Shown here in pieces: positions 1 to 6,529 of a stretch of DNA of 9,237 nucleotides (the first letter of the stretch is position 1; every line of letters begins with the position of its first letter). The translations under genes were made by a program, and so were the position numbers. This stretch comes from a bacterium. Lineage in GTDB: Bacteria; ARS69. The stretch spans positions 1 to 9,237 of the forward strand of contig JALGZO010000346.1 of the NCBI GenBank assembly GCA_025774865.1, in the 5' to 3' direction. The notes under the pieces were generated by a model that searched no databases, had not been told where the DNA came from, and worked only from the letters and a program-made list of their open reading frames with translations.

Positions 1-321
1 TGACGCTGTCGGATCGAGCTGGCGAACGATCTCCGAGAAACGCTTCGCCGGCAGGGTGACCGAGCCCTCGCGATCGACTTCCGCATCGACGGTCGTCGAT
101 ATGGTCAAGTCGAGATCTGTCGCCGTGAGCTTGAGCTGACTCCCGCTCGCCTCGAGGAGAAGGTGACCCAACACCGGCATCGTCGTTTTCTGGGGGACGA
201 CGTTCAGGACCCGTTCCACCGCTCCGGCCAGTGTCGTCTGCGGCGTGCGAATTTTCATCGTGCCGCTTCCGGCCGGTGTGTTGACAGGATCCTTTTTCTC
301 CTCGGTGGTCGCGTTCGCCAT
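1..321 (-). CDS. dnaN: DNA polymerase III beta subunit (sliding clamp), 5' part only
   Basis: The first 107 codons are present; the gene runs off the left edge. The product is the ring-shaped clamp that holds the replicative polymerase on DNA. The visible part is the N-terminal clamp domain: a VERVLNVVPQKTTMPVLGHLLLEA-like stretch, then LTATDLDLTIST and EGSVTLPAKRF, all typical of DnaN. The ATG at 321 is chosen because GAGGAGGAA lies 4 bases upstream. It gives a 21-residue polar extension (MANATTEEKKDPV...) before the family's usual MKI start. That internal ATG at 258 is the alternative and has no clear ribosome binding site. dnaN follows dnaA on the same strand after 281 bases, so it may have its own promoter as well as receiving dnaA transcripts. 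The identity is secure; the start is less so. Confidence 0.95.
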   Translation of the reverse strand, partial: MANATTEEKKDPVNTPAGSGTMKIRTPQTTLAGAVERVLNVVPQKTTMPVLGHLLLEASGSQLKLTATDLDLTISTTVDAEVDREGSVTLPAKRFSEIVRQLDPTAS

Positions 322-324
322 GAC

Positions 325-333
325 TTCCTCCTC
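325..333 (-). promoter_or_regulatory. Strong Shine-Dalgarno sequence of dnaN
   Basis: Read on the minus strand this is GAGGAGGAA, ending 3 bases before the ATG at 321; its AGGAGG core ends 5 bases before it. It favours the upstream ATG over the internal ATG at 258. Confidence 0.7.
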
Positions 334-347
334 ACGGGATTGGGAGC

Positions 348-356
348 TTATCCCCG
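348..356 (+). promoter_or_regulatory. DnaA-box-like TTATCCCCG
   Basis: It matches TTATCCACA at 7 of 9 positions. It lies on the opposite side of the T-rich tract from the box at 411-419 and points towards it. A weak site on its own; the position gives it value. Confidence 0.4.
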
Positions 357-390
357 TGTATTTCTATTTCTTTTCTTCTCTCAGTACAAG
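357..390. promoter_or_regulatory. T-rich pyrimidine tract, candidate DNA unwinding element
   Basis: This stretch is nearly all pyrimidine on the plus strand up to about 382 (TATTTCTATTTCTTTTCTTC core) and markedly AT-rich for a genome of this GC content. It sits on the trio side of the DnaA box at 411-419 and is bounded on the far side by TTATCCCCG at 348-356. The position fits the melting region of the origin. Part of it could also act as a dnaN promoter. Confidence 0.55.
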
Positions 391-394
391 ATCG

Positions 395-419
395 TAGAAG
401 TAGTAGGGCCTGTGGATAC
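395..419 (+). promoter_or_regulatory. Basal origin unwinding element: DnaA-trios, GC cluster, DnaA box
   Basis: On the plus strand, TAG-AAG-TAG-TAG (395-406) is followed by GGCC (407-410) and TGTGGATAC (411-419). The last is an 8 of 9 match to the inverted DnaA box TGTGGATAA. In studied bacteria, DnaA bound at the box spreads as a filament over the trios (3'-GAT or 3'-GAA type triplets on one strand), separating the strands. Here the trios face the T-rich tract at 357-382, which would be the first DNA to melt. The match in order, spacing and polarity is close; function is inferred. Confidence 0.72.
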
Positions 420-586
420 GGGGAAAAGACCGATACGACCACCGACAACTCTCGGTGTCCGAGCCGGTTGCGAGTACCTGCTCGCCGAGCGTCTCCGGTG
501 GAGAGCCCGGAAGGCGGTGGGGAACGGTACCGAGTTGTTCACGGCCTTCCATCCATCCCGATTCTGTCCCCATCCCGCTCCCCACC

Positions 587-595
587 TTTTCCACG
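587..595 (+). promoter_or_regulatory. DnaA-box-like TTTTCCACG just past the dnaA stop
   Basis: A 7 of 9 match to the consensus, 8 bases beyond the dnaA stop codon. It may be an outlying box of the dnaA-dnaN cluster or chance. Confidence 0.35.
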
Positions 596-602
596 AGGAC
601 GA

Positions 603-2024
603 TCAGCTCCGGAGTGTGCTCGTAAGTCGTTCGACGATGTGACGAAGTTCTGGGTCGGTTGTCTTCGCGGATCCGATTTTCTCGCAGGCGTGCATGACTG
701 TCGTGTGGTCGCGGCCACCGAAGCGACTGCCGATCTCCGACAGCGACAGTGAGGTGAGTTCGCGCGACAAGTGCATCGCGATCTGTCTCGGGTATGCGAG
801 AGAGGTGGTCCGCTTCTTCACCTTCATTGCCTCTTCGGGAATACCGAAGTGGTCGGCGACGACCCTCTGAATCTGTTCCACCGTGACGATCTTGTCGTGG
901 TGCCCGAGGAAGTCTTTGAGCACGCCGCGGGCGAGGTCGATGGAGAGATCGTTGTCAGTGAGGGAAGCGAACGCGAGTAGTCGGATCAACGACCCCTCGA
1001 GCTCTCGGATGTTGGAACGCACGTTAGACGCGATGAACTCGAGCAGGTCGTCGGCGATCTCTAGATCATCATCAGCCGCTTTCTTCCGTAGAATGGCGAT
1101 GCGGGTCTCGAGATCCGGCGGCTGGATGTCGGTGACGAGTCCCCACTCGAAACGCGAGACCAGCCGCTCTTCGAGGGTCGGGATCTCCTTCGGTGGACGG
1201 TCCGATGTGATCACGATCTGCTTGTGGGCATCGTGCAGCGCGTTGAACGTGTGGAAGAACTCTTCCTGGGTGGACTCCTTTCCCTGTAGAAACTGAATAT
1301 CGTCGATGAGGAGGACGTCGACGCGACGATACTTGTTTCGGAAGTGCCAAGTGCGCCCCCCCTGAATCGCGCCGATCATCTCGTTCATGAAGCTTTCGGC
1401 GGACGCGTAGTGCACGATCGTGCCGGAGTCGTTTGTCTGGACGATGTGGTTGCCGATCGCCTGCATGATATGGGTCTTGCCGAGGCCCGAGCCACCGAAG
1501 ACGAACAGGGGATTGTAGGCGGTGGCAGGATGCTCTGCGACGGCGCGGGCCGCGGCGTGACAGAACTGATTCGACTTACCGACGACGAACTGCTCGAACA
1601 TGTACTTGGGATTGAGCGGCGTGGAGACGCGGGGTGCGTCACCCACGGTGGGGATGCTGGTCACCCGGGCGAGCCGCGACGAGTAGGCGGCGTACGCGGG
1701 GTCCAGAGCGGGCGGCGATGGTTCCGGCGCAACGTCACGGGCTGAACCCGGCGCGGAACGATCGAAGCCGCCGGCGTCACCGAGCACGAGCTCGATGCGC
1801 CCACCGGGCCCGAGTCGCTCTGTGGCCGAACCCTGTAAAAGGCCCGCGAATCTATCCTGCACGTACTGGAGATGAAACAGGTTCGGGGCCTCGAGTCTGA
1901 GAGCGGAGCCTACAGCCGGGCGGGCCATGAGAGGCCGCAACCAGGTCTCGAGTTCCTGCGATGTGACGCGGCCCGAGAGATCCGCGAGCATTCCGGACCA
2001 GACGTCACCGGAGACAGTGGTCAT
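603..2024 (-). CDS. dnaA: Chromosomal replication initiator protein DnaA
   Basis: The product is the AAA+ ATPase that binds DnaA boxes, opens the origin and loads the helicase. From the ATG at 2024 it has 473 residues, a normal length. Domain I is about 1-80. A Pro/Ala/Ser-rich linker follows to about 130. The AAA+ core has Walker A GGSGLGKTH (177-185), Walker B LLIDDIQF (238-245), sensor 1 ITSDRPP (272-278), a box VII arginine region ERLVSRF (286-292) and sensor 2 NIRELEGS (338-345). Domain IV carries the DnaA signature GGRDHTTVMHACEKI (436-450). A TTG five codons upstream is in frame, but the ATG is preferred because GGGAG lies 8 bases before it. DnaA-box clusters flank the gene on both sides, which suggests autoregulation as well as initiation. 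Confidence 0.98.
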   Translation of the reverse strand: MTTVSGDVWSGMLADLSGRVTSQELETWLRPLMARPAVGSALRLEAPNLFHLQYVQDRFAGLLQGSATERLGPGGRIELVLGDAGGFDRSAPGSARDVAPEPSPPALDPAYAAYSSRLARVTSIPTVGDAPRVSTPLNPKYMFEQFVVGKSNQFCHAAARAVAEHPATAYNPLFVFGGSGLGKTHIMQAIGNHIVQTNDSGTIVHYASAESFMNEMIGAIQGGRTWHFRNKYRRVDVLLIDDIQFLQGKESTQEEFFHTFNALHDAHKQIVITSDRPPKEIPTLEERLVSRFEWGLVTDIQPPDLETRIAILRKKAADDDLEIADDLLEFIASNVRSNIRELEGSLIRLLAFASLTDNDLSIDLARGVLKDFLGHHDKIVTVEQIQRVVADHFGIPEEAMKVKKRTTSLAYPRQIAMHLSRELTSLSLSEIGSRFGGRDHTTVMHACEKIGSAKTTDPELRHIVERLTSTLRS

Positions 2025-2030
2025 CGAGTT

Positions 2031-2037
2031 TTCTCCC
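2031..2037 (-). promoter_or_regulatory. Shine-Dalgarno sequence of dnaA
   Basis: Read on the minus strand, GGGAGAA lies 6 bases before the ATG at 2024. It would overlap the alternative TTG start at 2039, and so decides for the ATG. Confidence 0.6.
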
Positions 2038-2045
2038 AAACACCG

Positions 2046-2065
2046 TGATTCACAGGTTGTCCACC
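2046..2065 (+). promoter_or_regulatory. Pair of degenerate DnaA boxes
   Basis: TGATTCACA (2046-2054) and TTGTCCACC (2057-2065) each match TTATCCACA at 7 of 9 positions. They are in the same orientation, 2 bases apart. They lie in the dnaA 5' leader, where DnaA binding could repress its own gene. Confidence 0.4.
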
Positions 2066-2149
2066 CACCGGGGGAAGGACTTCGAACCGTGTAGGCCGCC
2101 GGCCGGGTGTAATGCTATAAAAAGCAAGGAGTTACGAAGCTTTCCCGGG

Positions 2150-2169
2150 TTATCCACAGAAGTGGAAAA
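2150..2169. promoter_or_regulatory. Perfect DnaA box with an inverted partner
   Basis: TTATCCACA at 2150-2158 is a perfect consensus box. After 2 bases comes AGTGGAAAA (2161-2169), an inverted 7 of 9 match. The head-to-head pair is the strongest DnaA site upstream of dnaA and probably anchors the upstream half of the origin. Confidence 0.7.
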
Positions 2170-2229
2170 GTCGGTAAACCTCTGTCGGGGCGCGACCTGA
2201 CGACCGTCTTCCCGAAGGCGGAGGCGCAG

Positions 2230-2238
2230 TTTTCCACC
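2230..2238 (+). promoter_or_regulatory. DnaA-box-like TTTTCCACC
   Basis: A 7 of 9 match to the consensus, 61 bases after the inverted pair, in the same orientation as the perfect box. A probable low-affinity site. Confidence 0.4.
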
Positions 2239-2458
2239 GGGCGAGACCTCCGTATCTCCTTGGGAGAGCGCGGATTATGGATCTCTCGCCCGCCCCGTGT
2301 CAATACCGAACGATCGATAGAATGCAAGAATCTTGGCCAGCGTTCTCGAAGGAGAACGACGCACCAAAAACAGGGTGAGGCGGAGCGCGGGCCGACTCTT
2401 GACGCGGGAGCCGATCGTACCCTACTTGCGGGGGGCACTCGCCGTCGAGGCGGCCCTC

Positions 2459-2495
2459 TTGACATCGGTGGGGGTAGCCTGGGAAACTGCCGGGC
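2459..2495 (+). promoter_or_regulatory. Possible rpmH promoter
   Basis: A perfect -35 hexamer TTGACA stands at 2459-2464, but the -10 position has only a weak match (GAAACT, 2483-2488, spacer 18). A second candidate, TTGACG at 2399-2404, also lacks a good -10. A promoter before rpmH is expected because dnaA is divergent; its exact place is uncertain. Confidence 0.3.
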
Positions 2496-2559
2496 CGATT
2501 CTGCCCAGAACCCGGAAGCTTCCCCGCGCGGCGAGCGCGCGGGCCCGAGGAGATTCAGC

Positions 2560-2694
2560 GTGAGCATCACATACAAGCCGAGCCGGATCCGCCGGAAGCG
2601 CACTCACGGCTGGCGCAAGCGAATGTCCACCAAAGCCGGCCGCAAGGTTCTCAAGGCTCGGAGGAAACGCGGTCGCAAGCGTCTGAGCGCCTGA
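2560..2694 (+). CDS. rpmH: Ribosomal protein L34 (bL34)
   Basis: A 44-residue, highly basic protein of the large ribosomal subunit. TYKPS at 4-8, [18 protein letters not shown] at about 14-31 and GRKRLSA at the end match the whole L34 family. The GTG at 2560 is chosen because it gives the normal length and has CGAGGAG 7 bases upstream. It is the first gene of the plus-strand cluster, with a 26-base gap to rnpA, the classic rpmH-rnpA pair. In other bacteria this pair is strongly expressed from a promoter upstream of rpmH. Confidence 0.97.
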   Translation: MSITYKPSRIRRKRTHGWRKRMSTKAGRKVLKARRKRGRKRLSA

Positions 2695-2720
2695 TCACGA
2701 AGCAGACCTCGGGTGGGACC

Positions 2721-3128
2721 GTGAAGGGCGAGGGATTTCCGAAGGAAGAACGGGTCCGCCGGAGTGCGGAGTTCACCCGGATCCTTCAGGAAGGGAAGCG
2801 ACACCCGGGCCGGTTCCTCTACGCATTCTGGATTCCGGACGGTGCACCACCGGCGGTCAATCGCGTCGGCGTCGCCGTCGGGAAGCGGCTCGGCAAAGCC
2901 GCCGTCCGGAGTCGGTTGAAGCGACGGATCCGGGAAGCCTATCGTCGAAAGAAGAGGGAACTACCGTGCCGGGGACTTGCGATCATCTTCCGGGCTTCGC
3001 GTCACGCGGTCGGCAGGAGTTCCCGCGATATCGAGGCCGACGTCGAGATGTTGCTGCGCTCGGTTGCGGAATCGTCCGCCTCGCCATCCTCACCCTTCGA
3101 GCGATCCTCTTCGTCTACCGTCGGGTGA
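2721..3128 (+). CDS. rnpA: Ribonuclease P protein component
   Basis: The product is the small basic protein that binds the RNase P RNA and helps it cut the 5' leader from pre-tRNAs. It has 135 residues. RRSAEF at 13-18 starts the fold, [14 protein letters not shown] lies at 47-60, and the RNR-type basic helix is [15 protein letters not shown] (61-75). The usual asparagine of that motif is serine (S64), which some lineages tolerate. The last 20 or so residues ([15 protein letters not shown]) are a serine-rich tail without family likeness. This stretch overlaps the conserved start of yidD in another frame, so the tail is probably shaped by the overlap. The GTG start at 2721 follows a weak GGGTGG; it begins 26 bases after rpmH. 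Confidence 0.95.
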   Translation: MKGEGFPKEERVRRSAEFTRILQEGKRHPGRFLYAFWIPDGAPPAVNRVGVAVGKRLGKAAVRSRLKRRIREAYRRKKRELPCRGLAIIFRASRHAVGRSSRDIEADVEMLLRSVAESSASPSSPFERSSSSTVG

Positions 3129-3319
3129 TCTCTCCTCTACTCGGGCCCCGCTGTCGGTTTTATCCGAGCTGCTCGTCGTACGCCGATGAAGCGCTGGTGC
3201 GGCACGGCTGGCGGGGACTCGGCCTCATCGTGAAGCGGGTCTCGCGCTGTCATCCGTGGAACGCGGGCGGCGTGGATCCAGTCCCCGCAAAGACATTCGG
3301 AGACACACGTGTCGGCTAA
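2966..3319 (+). CDS. yidD: Membrane protein insertion efficiency factor YidD, unusual start
   Basis: A small membrane-associated protein thought to help YidC or Sec insert inner-membrane proteins. The conserved core runs from about residue 36: a hydrophobic, basic helix, then [22 protein letters not shown] (52-73), HGWRGL (80-85), and [14 protein letters not shown] (94-107) with the family cysteines C63, C69 and C95. The only ordinary in-frame start before this core is GTG at 2966, with AGAGGGA 6 bases upstream. It gives 117 residues, about 35 more than usual, with no family likeness in the extra part, and overlaps rnpA by 163 bases. A rare start such as ATC near 3071 would give the normal length of about 82. 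It overlaps yidC by 11 bases. Confidence 0.85.
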   Translation: MPGTCDHLPGFASRGRQEFPRYRGRRRDVAALGCGIVRLAILTLRAILFVYRRVISPLLGPRCRFYPSCSSYADEALVRHGWRGLGLIVKRVSRCHPWNAGGVDPVPAKTFGDTRVG

Positions 3320-5147
3320 TCCAGGACAAGAGCAGCGTGCCTTCTGGGCGATTCTTCTGGCCATGGGGGTACTGCTGGTCTGGAGTGTGCTGTTTCCGCC
3401 CCCGAAACCGCCCCCGCGCCCGATCGCCGCCGACAGAACGATCCCGGCCCAGGAAGCGCTCAGCGCGCGCCCGGAGTCCGAGCCCCTGGCCGTGGCGGAC
3501 CCGTCCAGCGAGGAGCCGGCTCGTGCATCCGGCTCATTACTCGGCGTGTCGGGCGGCGACGATGTGCTGTTGCAGCGCGACGATGAGACGGCCGCCGAGC
3601 GGGTGCAGATCCGTGTCGGCGGAGCCGACGTTTCGCTGACATTCGACGGGCAAGGTGCACGCTTGACGGAGGCCGTGCTGCACGGATTCAGCGAAGGTGA
3701 CCGGCCGGTGCAACTCCTCCCCGAGAACGGGGCCGGTGCCCTGGGATCAGTACTCCGGATCGATGGCCGCGAGTTTCCGCTCGACCGGTTCGTGTTCAAC
3801 CTCGTCTCCGACTCCCAGTCCTCGGTCGGTCGCCGGCTCGTCTGGGAGCTCCCCCTCGAGGAGGTGACCCTCCGGAAGACGTTCACCGTCCCGCCGGAAG
3901 GCCACCAGCTCGAGGTCGAGCACGAGCTCGTCCGTGACCGGGCGGGACTGTCCGCGTGGGGCCTGTCGTGGGGCGGTGGAATGCGAAGCACCGAGGAGAA
4001 GAAAGGAAAGGTCCGCGGCGCGTATTTCTACGGCACCGCACTGGCCGAGGGCAAGGTCCAGAGAAAAGCCCCGAACCAGCTCGGGAACGGACCACTCGAG
4101 TACGAAGGCCTCACGTACTTCATCACGAGTCAGAACAAGTACTTCGTCGGCGCGATCGTGCCGCGGGGCGACAACCAAGGGCCAGCCCGGCTCTGGCAAG
4201 TCTCGGCCGGTCGTGAGGCGGCCCCCTCGGTGGCGGGCGACATTCTGGTCGAGCGAGCCGCGGGGCTCGCGGCGAACCGCGTCGCCTACGACGTCTACAT
4301 CGGCCCGCTCGACTACGCGGGACTGTCCGCCCTCGGACTCGGTCTCGAGGGGGCCGTGGATCTCGGCGCACGCTGGATACGTCCGATGTCACGCACGATT
4401 CTCGCCGTGCTCATCTGGATGCACGGCATCATCCCGAACTACGGCGTCGTCATCGTGCTGTTCTCGTCGGTGGTCAACCTTCTTTTCTTCCCGCTGACGT
4501 TCAAGAGCACGCGATCGATGCGCGATATGGCGGCGCTCAAACCCCGCCTCGACGCGCTGAAGGAGAAGCACAAGGACGAGCCGGAGAAGTTGAGCAAGGC
4601 GACGATGGCGCTCTACAAAGAGGCGGGCGTCAATCCGCTCGCTGGGTGTTTCCCGCTGCTTCTGCAGATGCCGATCTTCTTCGCGCTCTACGCCGTCCTC
4701 TTCCACACGATCGAGCTGCGGCAGGAACCATTCGTGTTCTGGATCCGCGATCTCTCGCAGCCCGACGTGGTGTTCAATCTGCCGTTCGCGCTACCGTTGA
4801 TCGGGTCGGGCGTCGCCCTGCTCCCGATCATCATGGGCGTGACGTCGTACTTCCAGTCCAAGGCCACGATGGTGGACCCGAACCAGAAGATGATGGTCAC
4901 GATGATGCCGATCATGATGACGTTCATCTTCTTCACCATGCCGTCCGGCCTCGTTCTGTACTGGCTCACGAGCAACCTCTTCACCATCGGACAGAAGTTC
5001 CTCATGAAACCGTCCGCGGTGGCCACGGCCGTGGTGGAGGAAGCGGACACAGACAGCCACGGCAAGGGTGGCGGCCGGAAATCCGGAACGAAACGGAAGG
5101 CGGGCCGCGGAGCGGGAGCGACAAGAGCCGGCGCCAAAAGCAAATGA
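3309..5147 (+). CDS. yidC: Membrane protein insertase YidC (OxaA/Alb3 family)
   Basis: It inserts and folds inner-membrane proteins, alone or with SecYEG. It has 612 residues, the long diderm form. A membrane segment at about 12-30 ([18 protein letters not shown]) is followed by a proline-rich stretch, then a large periplasmic domain to about 350. The insertase core begins near 355 with [53 protein letters not shown], and ends with [13 protein letters not shown]. The C-terminus is a Lys/Arg/Gly-rich tail, as in forms that bind ribosomes directly. The position aligning with the groove arginine (E. coli R366) is asparagine, N390 (AAC at 4476-4478). GTG at 3309 is chosen for GGAG 6 bases upstream. 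Its stop overlaps the mnmE start (ATGA). Confidence 0.97.
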   Translation: MSANPGQEQRAFWAILLAMGVLLVWSVLFPPPKPPPRPIAADRTIPAQEALSARPESEPLAVADPSSEEPARASGSLLGVSGGDDVLLQRDDETAAERVQIRVGGADVSLTFDGQGARLTEAVLHGFSEGDRPVQLLPENGAGALGSVLRIDGREFPLDRFVFNLVSDSQSSVGRRLVWELPLEEVTLRKTFTVPPEGHQLEVEHELVRDRAGLSAWGLSWGGGMRSTEEKKGKVRGAYFYGTALAEGKVQRKAPNQLGNGPLEYEGLTYFITSQNKYFVGAIVPRGDNQGPARLWQVSAGREAAPSVAGDILVERAAGLAANRVAYDVYIGPLDYAGLSALGLGLEGAVDLGARWIRPMSRTILAVLIWMHGIIPNYGVVIVLFSSVVNLLFFPLTFKSTRSMRDMAALKPRLDALKEKHKDEPEKLSKATMALYKEAGVNPLAGCFPLLLQMPIFFALYAVLFHTIELRQEPFVFWIRDLSQPDVVFNLPFALPLIGSGVALLPIIMGVTSYFQSKATMVDPNQKMMVTMMPIMMTFIFFTMPSGLVLYWLTSNLFTIGQKFLMKPSAVATAVVEEADTDSHGKGGGRKSGTKRKAGRGAGATRAGAKSK

Positions 5148-6517
5148 GCGCCGACACCGTGGCGGCCATCGCCACCGCGCTCGGCGAGAGCGGGCTCGGG
5201 GTGGTCCGCGTGAGCGGCCCCGACGCCGTTCCGCTCGTGGGGAAGCTCGCAAAGACCCGCCCGCCGCTCGAAGAGGCACCGACCCATACCGTCCGCCACG
5301 TCTGGCTGCGTGACGAGCAGGACCGAGTACTCGACGAAGTGCTCGTGACCGTGATGCGTGGGCCGCGCACGTTCACGGGCGAAGATGTCGTCGAGATCGG
5401 TGTTCACGGAGGAACGATCCCCGCTCGCCGCGTGTTGCGCGCGACGCTGCGCGCCGGTGCGCGCTTGGCGGAGCGCGGCGAGTTCACCAAGCGCGCATTC
5501 TTGAACGGCCGCCTCGATCTCTCGCAGGCGGAAGCGGTGGCGGATGTCGTGTCGGCGCGCACGGAACGCTGCGCCGACGTCGCGCTGGCGGCGCTCGCCG
5601 GAAGACTGGGGAAGCGAACAGAGGGAATCGAAGGGCGCCTGCTGGATCTTCTGGCGCGGCTCGAGGTCAATCTCGACTTCAACGAGGACGTGACGGCGGT
5701 GAGCCGCGACGAGATCGCAGCGACGCTCGACGAGTGTCGCGACGATTTGCTCGAGCTCGAAGCGCGAGCGCCGTGGGGGCGCCGGCTGCGGGAGGGCGCG
5801 ACCGTCGCGCTCGTGGGGCGCCCGAATGTCGGAAAGTCGAGCCTGTTCAACGTGCTCCTCGAGGACGACCGGGCGCTCGTAAGCGAGGTGCCCGGGACGA
5901 CGCGCGATTACCTGGAAGCGTGGATCGATGTGGGAGGCGTTCCCGTGCGGCTCATTGATACGGCGGGGGCGCGCGAAGCGGGCGGGAGCCTGGAAGCGGA
6001 AGGAGTGCGACGCGCGGCCAAGCTCGAGGCCGAGGCGGACCTTTGCATCGTCGTTCTGGACGGCGCTGACGGGATCCGAACCGAAGACGAGCGCGTGCTC
6101 GCGCGCACGGCGGAGAGCGCCCGGCTGGTCGTGCGAAACAAGACGGACCTGGCGCCGGTGAAGATGAACGGGAGCACAGGGTCGCTGGCCGTCGTGTGCG
6201 AAGCCGCACTCGAAACGTCGGCCACGACCGGTGAAGGGGTCGTGTCGTTACGAGAAGCGATCGCGGATCGGCTGCTGAGCGGGGTGGGCCGCGAACCGGG
6301 CGAAGAAGTGCTGCCGAGCGAGCGACACGAGGATGCGATCCGGCGCGCGCTGAGTTCTATCAGAGCGGCCCGCGGAACCTGGGACGCGGGATGGACCGAG
6401 GAGATGCTCGCGGGGGACGTGCGCGACGCGGCGATGGCGCTCGGCGAGATCACGGGGAAGACCGTGAGCGAGGACGTCCTGAACCGGATCTTCTCGAAGT
6501 TCTGTATCGGGAAGTGA
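5144..6517 (+). CDS. mnmE: tRNA modification GTPase MnmE
   Basis: With MnmG it forms the complex that puts a 5-aminomethyl or carboxymethylaminomethyl group on wobble uridine 34 of certain tRNAs. It has 457 residues, the usual length. The N-terminal tetrahydrofolate-binding domain has DTVAAIAT (4-11), TFTGEDVVEI (77-86), HGG (88-90) and GEFTKRAFLNGRLDL (112-126). A helical domain encloses the GTPase domain: G1 GRPNVGKS (225-232), G2 PGTTRD (250-255), G3 DTAG (272-275), G4 NKTD (332-335), and an ETSATTGEG region for G5 (357-365). It ends in FCIGK with the conserved cysteine C454. The ATG overlaps the yidC stop and has no strong ribosome binding site, so translation is probably coupled. The frame is open further upstream inside yidC, but that part has no MnmE likeness. 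Confidence 0.98.
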   Translation: MSADTVAAIATALGESGLGVVRVSGPDAVPLVGKLAKTRPPLEEAPTHTVRHVWLRDEQDRVLDEVLVTVMRGPRTFTGEDVVEIGVHGGTIPARRVLRATLRAGARLAERGEFTKRAFLNGRLDLSQAEAVADVVSARTERCADVALAALAGRLGKRTEGIEGRLLDLLARLEVNLDFNEDVTAVSRDEIAATLDECRDDLLELEARAPWGRRLREGATVALVGRPNVGKSSLFNVLLEDDRALVSEVPGTTRDYLEAWIDVGGVPVRLIDTAGAREAGGSLEAEGVRRAAKLEAEADLCIVVLDGADGIRTEDERVLARTAESARLVVRNKTDLAPVKMNGSTGSLAVVCEAALETSATTGEGVVSLREAIADRLLSGVGREPGEEVLPSERHEDAIRRALSSIRAARGTWDAGWTEEMLAGDVRDAAMALGEITGKTVSEDVLNRIFSKFCIGK

Positions 6518-6529
6518 GGAGACCGAGAA

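Larger units (their letters stand above)
322..602. other. oriC: dnaA-dnaN intergenic region, probable oriC unwinding region
   Basis: This 281-base gap has no convincing gene. Seen directly: a DnaA-box-like TTATCCCCG at 348-356, a T-rich pyrimidine tract at 357-382, triplets of DnaA-trio type at 395-406, GGCC at 407-410, TGTGGATAC at 411-419, a weak second box CGGGGAAAA at 419-427, and TTTTCCACG at 587-595. Read from dnaA towards dnaN the order is box, GC spacer, trios, AT-rich tract, as known for the B. subtilis origin. A promoter for dnaN may also lie here, but I cannot point to one. No clear dnaA terminator is visible. Confidence 0.75.
2025..2559. other. dnaA-rpmH intergenic region with DnaA-box cluster and divergent promoters
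   Basis: About 535 bases without a supported gene. The dnaA-proximal part (2046-2238) holds five DnaA-box-like sites, one perfect, and a short AT-rich patch (AATGCTATAAAAAGC, 2111-2125) that could be part of the dnaA promoter. The rest (2239-2559) is GC-rich leader sequence with two TTGAC-type hexamers before rpmH. Short open frames in this part lack family-like sequence or a good ribosome binding site, so I do not call them. This is the upstream half of what looks like a bipartite origin. Confidence 0.7.

Noticed and set aside
2111-2125. AT-rich patch AATGCTATAAAAAGC as the main melting region of the origin.
   Set aside because: It is short and lacks adjoining trio triplets or a properly placed box. 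The dnaA-dnaN element fits much better, and this patch may belong to the dnaA promoter.
2333-2563. Open frame of 76 codons just before rpmH.
   Set aside because: It starts with TTG without a ribosome binding site, has no recognisable family sequence, and overlaps the rpmH start. In GC-rich DNA such frames arise by chance.
3137-3991. Long minus-strand open frame (284 codons) opposite yidD and yidC.
   Set aside because: Its composition is Ser/Arg/Pro-rich, as in antisense frames of GC-rich genes, and the plus-strand genes account for the region.
4646-5143. The mnmE reading frame stays open for 166 codons upstream inside yidC.
   Set aside because: That part shows no MnmE likeness and lies out of frame over a well-conserved YidC core; the ATG at 5144 gives the normal family length.
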